NCBI GenBank assembly: GCA_945874115.1
Contig: CAMCFD010000039.1
Location: forward strand, 1-14,386
DNA length: 14,386 nt
DNA from: Rickettsia typhi
GTDB lineage: Bacteria > Pseudomonadota > Alphaproteobacteria > Rickettsiales > UBA1997
Direction: 5' to 3'
Part shown: one piece after another, positions 6,501 through 13,541 of the stretch
Numbering within the stretch: position 1 is the first letter of the stretch
Layout of the letters: each line of letters opens with the position of its first letter
Notes under the pieces: model-generated
What the model saw: only the letters and a program-made list of their open reading frames with translations
Told to the model about the DNA's origin: nothing
Database searches by the model: none
Made by a program: the position numbers and the translations under genes

Positions 6501-7519
6501 CCAATATCGTCGTTATCGATCACGCCTTTCAAAAACTCGACATTATAATGACCATAATTGTCAGAATAATAGCGGTCATATATTATTAATTTCAGAAATT
6601 CGTTTGGCTTGTGATAAGAATTGTCGCCACTATCGGTGTCGGTTCCGTCATTACCAGAAAAATCGTCTTTTACGAAAGTTTTTTGGTCTTTGCTGCGAAA
6701 TACATATTTTAGGCGATTATTGCCATCTTCATCAATACATTCGCCCTTTGAGTTGCGCTTGATAGAACAAACTTCTTCTTCAGTAAAAAGATGATAAACC
6801 CGAATTGGCATTTCATTCGAGCTGCGTCCAAACACGCCAAGATAAAGGCCTAAGCCGCGATCATATTTGCACGCATCGCTTTGTTCATCAGGATTTTTTC
6901 GCGAGTGGTCTTTGTTATAATAATTTAGCGGAAAGTGAAAAATTCCATAATCAGTGGCTATGCCATTGGTTTTTGTGCAGGTGCACAAACTCGGATTATT
7001 TTGATTATCCACAGAAGAACAGTCTGCAGCAACGGGGTTTCCGTCTATGCCAATTTCGGGCTCTGGAGTTTTATTTTTGTAACAAATGCAATTTTGCGTC
7101 GGATCATTTTTCCTTTTGGCGCACATTCCAACCATCTTGTTTTCTAAGTCGCGCGTAAAGCAACTTGTCATTCCATCGAGCTTTTTTTGCGTCATCGTTG
7201 ACGCCTTCCACGGAACAAATCCACCGGAAATAAAAATGATAAAATCTTCATTTGCGGTTCTAAGTCCGGTCTCGTGCCACTCTGCGACTTGTCCGCCGTC
7301 AACATCGTCATAAGTTCCAAAAACGCCGTCATTTATGGGATTCGACTCAACTTTTACAGATTTATTATTGAATTCATCAGCTTCGATACAACCAGTCTCG
7401 TTACAAGAAACAAGCGCGATTGACAAGAAAAACAGGGCAAAAATTTTGCTGAATTTTTCAAGTTTCGATATTTTCAAAAAGATAAAATTGATTAACAAGA
7501 GATGTTTAATTTTATTCAA
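3542..7519 (-). CDS. VirB6/TrbL-family type IV secretion protein, Rickettsiales type with long C-terminal extension
   Basis: A 1325-residue inner-membrane protein resembling the VirB6 components of the Rickettsiales Rvh type IV secretion system, which help form the translocation channel. An N-terminal signal ends in the lipobox LVSC (Cys39). The exported domain (about 40-375) has the GCIEADEF motif, the W..TGL...N..F.IFISGGFVPW block, and 11 cysteines between 44 and 261 suited to disulfides. The membrane core (about 380-660) has roughly six or seven TM segments and ends with EQIPTLAGSL, typical of VirB6. A hydrophilic tail (about 670-1325) is rich in Ala, Lys, Glu and Ser, with probable coiled coils near 1000-1050, 1135-1200 and 1255-1320 and a Gly/Ser-rich linker near 1225-1245. 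The frame starts at TTG 7519, with a stop two codons upstream; no ATG precedes the lipobox, and TTG 7477 is an alternative start giving a tidier signal peptide. No other vir gene is adjacent. Assignment to the family is strong; the exact start and substrate are unknown. Confidence 0.88.
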   Translation of the reverse strand: MNKIKHLLLINFIFLKISKLEKFSKIFALFFLSIALVSCNETGCIEADEFNNKSVKVESNPINDGVFGTYDDVDGGQVAEWHETGLRTANEDFIIFISGGFVPWKASTMTQKKLDGMTSCFTRDLENKMVGMCAKRKNDPTQNCICYKNKTPEPEIGIDGNPVAADCSSVDNQNNPSLCTCTKTNGIATDYGIFHFPLNYYNKDHSRKNPDEQSDACKYDRGLGLYLGVFGRSSNEMPIRVYHLFTEEEVCSIKRNSKGECIDEDGNNRLKYVFRSKDQKTFVKDDFSGNDGTDTDSGDNSYHKPNEFLKLIIYDRYYSDNYGHYNVEFLKGVIDNDDIGLLEFLINIVEDQMLGEINDEGEREGGILKFMYNAIAKDLHFMALFQMCLVLYIGFFGLSSLLGLVELNKKEIYGRILKLSVVIFFVNPDSWEFYRQIVVGFFHDGMGFVVDMIVSLGEKSLDEETNPLVLAQLASGNPGSTGSRFSYIDTMLRILFSENVTKKIWGLFFYDILGLVYILAIYALIAFFTYVMLIAASAYAVTLMKLIFALALGPIFISFSLFKQTNEMFKKWIGFIGARSLEIVILFLLLFILVTLIDKKFNEILHYPVCADYLANGFFNIKILKAKLDRNMIEWMSMLTTLAIFIFMANVILEQIPTLAGSLVSIGGIANKGGDGTPFAAKGFKVAGGMISEGLGLAKSAAGTVIGDGGGAAFRGARAISRASGLSGAADSVLNKIPFRGPRSLLRDATIDSAISKGKAAATKKGLTGKDFDMAVRNFVMNDPKQGINTWKTENPTKAALYDMTNKTIADRLDKKLVQDPLKSFIKTQAKQLKKLDPSQIPLGKDMTRQLEEDARRWASSNLAGGSSSIDSHLSNMNKFIRHEGKLTSKQAAKRFGDDDNLTNKYLQHLKDRQFEKKGKKEGEAFNTPKHAKEFMKMVDERKISFKDRLTGAKVSASAARSLDSLTKNAMQDSSRKYLANGEAGLEKIKAENYYKAQDKNAKTSFEQREIERAKQARMEEIDKKREFHKQALDGRVAEKLNRELVGASASRKLEMQHQAYLDYKTMQASHMAKIDELTGNPNWKEIMKKNGGIENYRDGLIDIDGNSLFEAQARWNRLRTGDDSAFERSDLNAKDSLRSQLEEVEDRISAAEKTKQDIANMNERIAEYEESLTQARKANDAEAAALAAQSLGALEKDHSILMKEADLSVGQSIADALAIQSSNIGLTTGDVSIGGAKSGALVDNVLVSSFESSKMISESKLKMKKFEMATKEYELSKLESSGGDSKAISALKKEVEDLNYEVSTESRRVETIESQITSAKAGTT

Positions 7520-7883
7520 GAATTTTTAAAAGCCTAGAAAAATCTCATATTTATTTTTTATTTTGGAAATTATTTTTGAAATTTCGAAATGCGAAAAATT
7601 TATCGCACAAATTTTCACTCAGATTTAATCGTATTTTTGCTCTAAATGCTTTGATATTTGGCCATGAATTGCTGCTCTTTACCAAAAATATCTCGCCGAT
7701 TATGAATTGAATAAAAAAGTCTCTTCGTCATTATTAGTTTAAAAATCCTTAGAAACGTCCCTAAATAAACCCCGAACTAAAAACAGCAATGTTTAGAAAT
7801 ATTTTGAGTAAGAAATTCTGACGATAAATTTTGTGAAGTGTTGGAAAAATCTGATTCTAAAATGGAGTCGTTCACACTAAAGA
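7520..7883. other. Intergenic region upstream of the VirB6-like gene
   Basis: I see no supported gene in these 364 bp. There is a small hairpin, TGCGA/TCGCA (7590-7594/7603-7607). A possible minus-strand promoter for the VirB6-like gene is TTGCTG, 16 nt, TATTTA in the stretch about 7748-7776, but the match is weak. A 29-residue minus-strand frame (7642-7731) has no convincing ribosome site. No clear terminator follows the tRNA. Confidence 0.45.
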
Positions 7884-7969
7884 TGGTACCTGCGGCCGGA
7901 CTCGAACCGGCAAGGGATTGCTCCCCACGGATTTTAAGTCCGTTATGTCTACCATTCCATCACGCAGGC
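7884..7969 (-). tRNA. tRNA-Leu (UAA anticodon)
   Basis: An 86-nt class II tRNA on the minus strand. The acceptor arms GCCTGCG and CGCAGGT pair over 7 bp (one G-U), followed by discriminator A and an encoded CCA (7884-7886). The D arm contains GGTAGA. The anticodon stem ACGGA/TCCGT carries loop CTTAAAA, with anticodon TAA at 7934-7936. The 15-nt variable arm GGGGAGCAATCCCTT folds as GGG/CCC, as in leucine tRNAs, and the T arm is GCCGG-TTCGAGT-CCGGC. It reads UUA and UUG, leucine codons that are common in this AT-rich DNA. Confidence 0.98.
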
Positions 7970-8002
7970 AATTCAAAGCGCTAAATAAACAGGCTTTCGC
8001 CA

Positions 8003-8031
8003 ATAATAAAACATTTTGCGCAAAAAAGCAA
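8003..8031 (-). promoter_or_regulatory. Probable tRNA-Leu promoter
   Basis: On the minus strand TTGCTT (8026-8031) and TATTAT (8003-8008) are exactly 17 nt apart. The -10 ends 33 nt before the mature tRNA 5' end, a plausible distance for a short processed leader. This suggests the tRNA is transcribed independently of aroB. Confidence 0.55.
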
Positions 8032-8102
8032 GAGTTAAAGATAAATTTAAGTAATTATCTCTTAATTTGGTGCCATGAACATATAATAGTTCAAAATTCT
8101 TA

Positions 8103-8117
8103 AAGCGCTTTACGCTT
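8103..8117 (-). terminator. Weak hairpin downstream of aroB
   Basis: AAGCG (8103-8107) and CGCTT (8113-8117) form a 5-bp stem with a 5-nt loop, overlapping the 12-bp palindrome TAAAGCGCTTTA (8101-8112). It lies about 39 nt after the aroB stop on the minus strand and is followed by TAAGAATTTTG, a poor U-tract. It is a possible weak terminator. Confidence 0.3.
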
Positions 8118-8155
8118 AGGCATTTAAACAAACTCTCGCCCCTAGTGCAATTTTG

Positions 8156-9247
8156 CTAAACAAAATCATCAATAACTTTCATAAATTCGCCAATTTCTAT
8201 ATCTTTTTTGACAAAACCATTGCCAATTGCTTCAAGCAAAATAAAGGTTAATTTGCCATTTTCGGTCTTTTTGTCTTTATATAAATGACTCGCCAAATTC
8301 TGTTTGCTCCAATTATTTTCAATCGCCTTCAAGTCAATATTTAAGCTAGTTTTGGTGATATGTTGCAAAATAATTTTATAGTCATTTTCTGGCAAAAAGC
8401 CCAAATTTTTCGACATTTTTGCAGCCATCAACATTCCAATTCCAACCGCTTCGCCGTGATTTAGGCGATTGTCATAATTTAATTCGCCCTCAAAGCAATG
8501 TCCGAAAGTGTGGCCAAAATTTAATAATGCGCGAAGCCCTTGTTCTTTCTCGTCAAGCGAGACAATTTTTGCCTTAACTTCACAAGATTTCAGAATAATT
8601 TTTTCAATATAATTTTGGTTTATAGCGAAAATATTTTCATAATTTTGGTCGAGAAAATCGAAAAATTCTCGGTCAAAAATAAGTCCATATTTCAATATTT
8701 CCGCATATCCGGCGCGGATTTCTCTTTTTGGTAATGTCGCCAGAAAATCGGTGTCGCAAATCACTAATTTCGGCTGATAAAAACTTCCGATAAGGTTTTT
8801 CCCCGCGCGCGCATTAATCGCAGTTTTGCCGCCAACCGAACTGTCGACCGCCGCTAAGAGCGTTGTCGGAATTTGCACAAAATCAATTCCACGAAGTAAA
8901 ATGCTTGCGGCAAATCCCGCCAAGTCGCCAACTACACCGCCGCCAAACGCAAGAATCAGCGATTTTCTATCGATATTTTTCGCCAAAATTTCCTCGCAAA
9001 CTTGCTCTAAAACCGCGAAACTTTTGCTGTTTTCACCACTTTTTATGACTATTTTTTCAAGTTTAAATTGGCTCAAAACCGCTTCGAGTCTTGATAAATG
9101 AAGGCTTGCGACATTTTCGTCGGTTATGATAAAAATTTTGCTATATTTATTTTTGCCAAGAAAGTTCGGTAAAAAATCAATTTTTTTGCTGCCGACTAAA
9201 ATATCATAGCTATTTTCGCCTAAATCAAGCGTAATTTTATTTTCCAT
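8156..9247 (-). CDS. aroB: 3-dehydroquinate synthase
   Basis: Second enzyme of the shikimate pathway: it converts DAHP to 3-dehydroquinate with release of phosphate, using catalytic NAD and a divalent metal, in the cytosol. Its 363 residues are a normal length. Visible motifs are the NAD-binding GGGVVGDLAGF (102-112), PTTLLAAVDSSVGGKTAIN (127-145), GKNLIGSFYQP (149-159), YAEILKYG (181-188) and NFGHTFGH (243-250). By family comparison the metal ligands are Glu183, His246 and His264 (the latter in NHGEAV). The ATG at 9247 starts the protein right before the first beta strand. aroK, often its neighbour, is not here; the downstream neighbour is tRNA-Leu. It is divergent from carA across a 67-bp shared promoter region. 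The leader is A-rich without a Shine-Dalgarno sequence. Confidence 0.97.
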   Translation of the reverse strand: MENKITLDLGENSYDILVGSKKIDFLPNFLGKNKYSKIFIITDENVASLHLSRLEAVLSQFKLEKIVIKSGENSKSFAVLEQVCEEILAKNIDRKSLILAFGGGVVGDLAGFAASILLRGIDFVQIPTTLLAAVDSSVGGKTAINARAGKNLIGSFYQPKLVICDTDFLATLPKREIRAGYAEILKYGLIFDREFFDFLDQNYENIFAINQNYIEKIILKSCEVKAKIVSLDEKEQGLRALLNFGHTFGHCFEGELNYDNRLNHGEAVGIGMLMAAKMSKNLGFLPENDYKIILQHITKTSLNIDLKAIENNWSKQNLASHLYKDKKTENGKLTFILLEAIGNGFVKKDIEIGEFMKVIDDFV

Positions 9248-9254
9248 TTTTTTA

Positions 9255-9283
9255 TTGAAAAATTAGTAAATTAGTTTTAGAAT
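9255..9283 (+). promoter_or_regulatory. Probable carA promoter
   Basis: TTGAAA (9255-9260) and TAGAAT (9278-9283) are exactly 17 nt apart on the + strand. Transcription would begin near 9290, leaving a leader of about 25 nt before the carA ATG. The -10 box overlaps that proposed for aroB on the other strand. Confidence 0.55.
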
Positions 9284-9311
9284 TGTAAGAATATGAAAAT
9301 AATATAATCAA
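9282..9311 (-). promoter_or_regulatory. Probable aroB promoter
   Basis: On the minus strand TTGATT (9306-9311) and TACAAT (9282-9287) are 18 nt apart. Transcription would begin near 9275, leaving a leader of about 27 nt before the aroB ATG. The promoter faces the carA promoter, and the two -10 boxes share 2 bp. Confidence 0.5.
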
Positions 9312-9314
9312 ATT

Positions 9315-10463
9315 ATGTCTGATGCAACAAAAAATGCAATTTTGATTTTCTCAGATGGATCAACTTTCAAGGGTTTTGGCATTGGTAAAAAAGGCGTAAC
9401 TAAAGGCGAAATCTGCTTCAACACTGCGATCACGGGATATCAAGAAATTTTAACCGACCCGTCTTATTTAGGACAAATCATCACTTTCACCTTCCCGCAC
9501 ATTGGAAACGTTGGCGTCAACGATTCTGACATTGAAGCTAAATTGCCAAAATCAAGTGGATTAATCATTCGCGAAAATATCACTAAGCCTTCAAACTATC
9601 GCTCTGTCGGACATTTCAATGAGTGGCTTATAAAAAACAATTTAACTGGAATTTCAGGAATTGATACTAGAAAAATTACGCAATTAATCCGCGCGAACGG
9701 CGCCAAGACTGTCGCCATAATTTATGACGATAAAATAAGCGACGAATTGATCGCAAAAATCACGAAAGAAATTCAAGAATCAAAAGATTTAAACGGCGTC
9801 GAACTCGCTTATCAAGCCAGTTTGAACGAAAAATATAACTGGGGAAATGAAGCTTCGTGGAAGCAATTTGACAATTGTTACAACACGCAAAAAACCAAGA
9901 AATTCAAGGTTGTTGCGGTTGATTATGGTGCAAAATTAAACATTTTACGCTGTTTGACCGAAGTTGGTTGTGACGTTGAGGTTGTTGGCGCCAAGGCAAG
10001 TTTTGCTGAAATTATGGCGTTAAAACCCGATGGCGTTTTCTTGTCAAACGGCCCGGGCGACCCATTTGAAACGGGCAAATATGCGATTCCGGTGATTCAA
10101 GAAATTCTCAAAAATAATATTCCGCTTTTCGGAATTTGCCTTGGGCATCAACTTTTGGGTCTTGCAATTGGCGCCAAAACCAGCAAAATGAAGCAAGGAC
10201 ACCGCGGAGCAAATCATCCGGTGCAAGATTTATTCAGCAAAAAAGTCGAAATTACCAGCCAAAATCACGGTTTTTGTGTTGATGCGAAATCAATGCCACA
10301 AAACGCCGAAATTACTCATATTTCGCTTTTCGACGGAACGGTCGAAGGCTTGAGACTAAAGGACAAAAAGGCATTTTCGGTGCAATATCACCCAGAAAGT
10401 TCTCCGGGGCCATCTGACAGCTTTTATTTGTTCGAAAATTTCGTGAAAATGATGGAAAAATAA
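9315..10463 (+). CDS. carA: Carbamoyl-phosphate synthase small (glutaminase) subunit
   Basis: The glutamine amidotransferase subunit that hydrolyses glutamine and passes ammonia to CarB for carbamoyl phosphate, the precursor of pyrimidines and arginine. Its 382 residues match the family. The N-terminal CPSase small-chain domain (about 8-140) has the FNTAITGYQEILTDPSY and ISGIDTRKITQLIR blocks. The class I glutaminase domain (about 195-380) has FLSNGPGDP, GICLGHQLLGLA with nucleophile Cys275, and SVQYHPESSPGP with His359 and Glu361, so the catalytic triad is complete. The start is the first ATG after the promoter, and no Shine-Dalgarno sequence is visible. carB does not follow; after a 93-bp gap come two membrane-protein genes. 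Confidence in the assignment is very high. Confidence 0.98.
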   Translation: MSDATKNAILIFSDGSTFKGFGIGKKGVTKGEICFNTAITGYQEILTDPSYLGQIITFTFPHIGNVGVNDSDIEAKLPKSSGLIIRENITKPSNYRSVGHFNEWLIKNNLTGISGIDTRKITQLIRANGAKTVAIIYDDKISDELIAKITKEIQESKDLNGVELAYQASLNEKYNWGNEASWKQFDNCYNTQKTKKFKVVAVDYGAKLNILRCLTEVGCDVEVVGAKASFAEIMALKPDGVFLSNGPGDPFETGKYAIPVIQEILKNNIPLFGICLGHQLLGLAIGAKTSKMKQGHRGANHPVQDLFSKKVEITSQNHGFCVDAKSMPQNAEITHISLFDGTVEGLRLKDKKAFSVQYHPESSPGPSDSFYLFENFVKMMEK

Positions 10464-10482
10464 ATCATTAGTTGTCGGTTTT

Positions 10483-10502
10483 AAGCCCTGTTTTTAAGGC
10501 TT
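10483..10502 (+). repeat. Small hairpin after carA
   Basis: AAGCC (10483-10487) and GGCTT (10498-10502) form a 5-bp stem with a 10-nt loop, 19 nt after the carA stop. No T-tract follows, so termination is uncertain and carA transcripts may read into the membrane-protein genes. I see no convincing promoter in this 93-bp gap. Confidence 0.3.
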
Positions 10503-10556
10503 TGCAAAAACTAGACAGCAAATTCAAGTTTAAAAAATGCATTTAAAATTATCAAA

Positions 10557-12092
10557 ATGACAATAATAAGTGCGACATATTTTTTAATATTTTTGCCACT
10601 TTTGTCAGCGCTTTTTTGCCAAATTTTTCCTCATAAAAAATTCCCGCAATCAATAGTTTTTCTCCAGTTTTTTGCCATATTTTTTCTTGTTGGTGCGATT
10701 TTTTATAAAGTTTTTAAAGTTGGTGAAATTTCTTCAGATTTTGCGATTTTTCCACTTTCAATTGCCTTAGAATTCAACATAAACGTGGTTTCAGCCAGTT
10801 TTTTAGCGATATTAATTTTCCTCAAAGTTGCGATTTTATTTTTCTATAAAGATGAAATTTCTAAATTTTTGAACGAAAAAAATCGCGCACTTTTTTACAG
10901 CGTAAATTGCCTCAATATTTTTGCAATAATCGGAATTTTAACCACTAATAATTTACTCAATTTATTTTTATTTTTAGAAATATATTCGATCAGTTTTTTC
11001 GCGATTTTTTCAATTGCAAGCGACAAAAAAATCTCGCTTTTGTCATTTAACCAATTTTTTCTAAATGCCGCTTCGTCATTGATTTTATTGTTTTGCTTCA
11101 TCATAATTTATCTTAATTTTGGCATATTCGAATTTTCAACAATCAAAGAAAATTTGTTGCTAAAAGAAAATTCATCTTTGTTAAAAACGTTGGCTTTATT
11201 GATTTTTTCAAGCTTTTTCGTCAGATTCTTTCCGTTTTGGCTCTATTTTCAAAATCTGAAAAACACCAATTTATTCGCGATTTTTTTTGCGGTTCACATT
11301 CTTTTTATTCAGGCAAACCTTGGCTTTTTCTTGATTCTAAAATTTTATTATTTATTTTTTAGCAAAATTTCGACGTCGCTAATTTTAATTTTTTTGGCGA
11401 TTTTTCTCTCATTTTACAGCGCTTTTCGAATTTTCATCAGCAAGCATTTGAAAATAATTGCCATAAATTTTTGCCTAAATAATTTTGCCTTCATCTTAAT
11501 TTGTCTTGCGATCAAAAGCCAAATCGCTTTTGGTGCAGCATTTTTTTATTGGCTTGGCTTCAACTTTTTAGGATTTTCACTTTTCATTTTTGCGACATTT
11601 TTAAAGCGCAAATTTAACACTTCGCTAATCGATAGAATTGCGGTTTTGGCGCTTAGTGAATCAAAAATAATTCGCGCGTTGCTTTTGCCAATGAAAGTTC
11701 TTCTAATATTTATCGCCGCACTTCCGTTTACCTTTTTATTTTACGCGAATTTCGATTTAGCTTTGTCGGTTGTACAAAACACAAATGGCAATTCGGCGCT
11801 TCAATTCTATCACTTTCCAAGCTTTTTCAGTCCGTTTGTCATAACTTCAATAATCGTTTCGCAATTTGCTTTTTTGGTTTTCGCTTTCAAATTAATGACG
11901 AATTTATTTTACGCCAAAAGCGCGATAAAATTTGATTTTGACGAAATTGATGTTAAAAAATATGCGAATTATTTAATTTCGTTTTGGATTTTAATTATTT
12001 TATTGGCAATTTTGGCTTTTAACAGTGAATTTTTGCATAATTTGGCGCAGAAATTTTCTTTAAATTTAATGAATAATTTACAAATTCAATGA
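10557..12092 (+). CDS. Divergent MrpD/NuoN-like antiporter-family membrane protein
   Basis: A 511-residue, very hydrophobic protein with about 13-14 predicted TM helices; roughly one residue in six is Phe. The order of motifs follows MrpD/MnhD and NuoN: an FFYKDEI segment (95-101) where relatives have LYS, then LLNLFLFLEIYSISFFAIF (133-151), aligned to the NLFVFFE signature with the conserved Glu at 141. Next come a QFFLNAASSLILL helix (166-178) and SKHLKIIAINF (295-305), where Lys299 aligns with the DLKRLLAYSS lysine. The usual KAALFPLYFWLP block is reduced to FVRFFPFWLYF (221-231), and the TM8 lysine position appears to be Asn254, so parts of the ion channel look altered. It could be an Mrp-type Na+/H+ antiporter subunit, a spare complex I-type subunit, or a structural paralog. 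It overlaps the next gene by 4 bp (ATGA), which implies translational coupling. Confidence 0.65.
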   Translation: MTIISATYFLIFLPLLSALFCQIFPHKKFPQSIVFLQFFAIFFLVGAIFYKVFKVGEISSDFAIFPLSIALEFNINVVSASFLAILIFLKVAILFFYKDEISKFLNEKNRALFYSVNCLNIFAIIGILTTNNLLNLFLFLEIYSISFFAIFSIASDKKISLLSFNQFFLNAASSLILLFCFIIIYLNFGIFEFSTIKENLLLKENSSLLKTLALLIFSSFFVRFFPFWLYFQNLKNTNLFAIFFAVHILFIQANLGFFLILKFYYLFFSKISTSLILIFLAIFLSFYSAFRIFISKHLKIIAINFCLNNFAFILICLAIKSQIAFGAAFFYWLGFNFLGFSLFIFATFLKRKFNTSLIDRIAVLALSESKIIRALLLPMKVLLIFIAALPFTFLFYANFDLALSVVQNTNGNSALQFYHFPSFFSPFVITSIIVSQFAFLVFAFKLMTNLFYAKSAIKFDFDEIDVKKYANYLISFWILIILLAILAFNSEFLHNLAQKFSLNLMNNLQIQ

Positions 12093-13540
12093 GTTTTTTA
12101 CTTATTTTAACATTAATTTTGCCATTTTTTAACGTTTTTCTGGTTTTTTTGAGAAAAGGTGAAAAGCAAATTAATCAGAAATCTGCCTATATTTTTTCAA
12201 AAATTTGCGCCATTTCTTTTTTGGCAATTTTGTTTGGATTATTGCGCGATCCAAATCATAATCTCGAAATTTTACAATTTAATTCGCAAATTTCTTTCGC
12301 AATCGAAGTCAATAAAGTCAACATAAAACAGCTTTTTTTGCTATCATTTATTTGGCTTGTGGTGATTTTTTATAGCGAAAAATTTCTGTTTTTTGCCAAA
12401 AGCGAGAAAAATTCACAATTTATCTATCTTTTGCCAAGTTTTGTCGCTTGTTTAAATCTTATAATTTTGTCGAAAAATCTGCCGACTTTGCTATTTTCTT
12501 ATAATTTTTTGCTGTTAATTTTTGCACTTATTTTTCACAAATTTATCATTTTAAACGAAGACAGAAAATCTTACATTTTTATATTTATAATTTTATTTGA
12601 AGCGATTTTGCTGTTTTTAGTCGCAATTTTAATTACGCAATTTGCCCAAAATATTTCATTCACGAAAAACGGCGTAGGAATTACGGCAAGTAAGGCAAAA
12701 AGCATTTTCATTTTGATATTATTTTTGTCATCGGTTCTTCTTTCGATTTTTTCTTTGTCATTTGTTCTTTATCACAAAAACATCAATTTTGTTGCTTTGG
12801 AAAATTATTTGGCATTTCCGATTTTTCTTGGTTTCGCCAAAATTTTAGTTTTTACAAAAATCATTGTTCAAATCTTTGGAGTTGGCCTGTTTTCATCGTT
12901 AATTAGCCAAAACTTCGCGCTAATTTTCGAGATTTTATGCGCAATTTCAATAGTTTCAACTTTGATTTTTATTTTGTTTAGTGCAGATTTTCGCTCGATT
13001 TTCTTTTATTTGTTTCTTAATCAATTAAGCGTCGCATTTTTAACAATTTTTATTTTTGCTTATGCCGATGAGGGTAATATTTATAAGGTTTTTATCAATT
13101 TCGCTTTATCAACTACGCTGGTTTTTATCGTTCTTGCAAATTTTACGTTATATTTAAAAAATTCTCAAAATAAAGATTTTAGTGGCATTTTTTATAACTT
13201 AAAAATCACAATTTCGCTGTTGATTTTTGTTTTTCTAAATTTTGCCTCGCTGCTTCCGCCATTTGCTTTTCAAAATATTTCGTTGCTAAAAATTTGTCTT
13301 GAAAAACAGCTTGTAGTGACATTTTTTGTTTTGGCGACAAATTCGCTCGCTTTGTTGCTTTTTGTCTATAAATTGGCGTTTCCTACTTTTGCTAAAGAAA
13401 ATATCGTCATTTCGCAAAGTGATGTTGACTTGGCCAAAAAGATCGACTTTTCTTCAAGCCTTTCCTTGACAGCTTGTGTGGTTGCTTTTATAATGATAAT
13501 ATTGCCAATTATTGAGATTTTTTATAAAATTTATAGATAG
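12089..13540 (+). CDS. Second divergent antiporter-like membrane protein (NuoM/Mrp superfamily)
   Basis: A 483-residue, strongly hydrophobic protein with about 13-14 predicted TM helices. Family membership is inferred from overall pattern and from pairing with the preceding gene. VVIFYSEKFLFF (91-102) fits the segment before TM4. FSYNFLLLIFALIFHKF (136-152) occupies the place of the FxFxE helix but lacks its Glu. LAFPIFLGFAKILVFTKI (241-258) fits TM8, with Lys251 at the channel-lysine position. DFRSIFFYLFLNQLSVAF (300-317) fits the DLKRLLAYSSISHxG block with Arg for Lys. The start ATG overlaps the previous stop (ATGA), and proA begins 1 nt after the TAG. With so many ion-path residues changed, it may not pump ions itself. 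A different polytopic membrane family remains possible. Confidence 0.5.
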   Translation: MSFLLILTLILPFFNVFLVFLRKGEKQINQKSAYIFSKICAISFLAILFGLLRDPNHNLEILQFNSQISFAIEVNKVNIKQLFLLSFIWLVVIFYSEKFLFFAKSEKNSQFIYLLPSFVACLNLIILSKNLPTLLFSYNFLLLIFALIFHKFIILNEDRKSYIFIFIILFEAILLFLVAILITQFAQNISFTKNGVGITASKAKSIFILILFLSSVLLSIFSLSFVLYHKNINFVALENYLAFPIFLGFAKILVFTKIIVQIFGVGLFSSLISQNFALIFEILCAISIVSTLIFILFSADFRSIFFYLFLNQLSVAFLTIFIFAYADEGNIYKVFINFALSTTLVFIVLANFTLYLKNSQNKDFSGIFYNLKITISLLIFVFLNFASLLPPFAFQNISLLKICLEKQLVVTFFVLATNSLALLLFVYKLAFPTFAKENIVISQSDVDLAKKIDFSSSLSLTACVVAFIMIILPIIEIFYKIYR

Positions 13541-13541
13541 T

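Noticed and set aside
7642..7731. 29-residue minus-strand frame upstream of the VirB6-like gene
   Set aside because: Too short, no ribosome site at the right distance and no known motif.
7884..7969. tRNA-Leu as an integration site for a mobile element
   Set aside because: No integrase, no duplicated tRNA 3' end and no element boundary are visible nearby.
8151..8165. TTTTG/CAAAA hairpin over the aroB stop codon
   Set aside because: Five A-T-rich pairs are expected by chance in this DNA and no T-tract follows.
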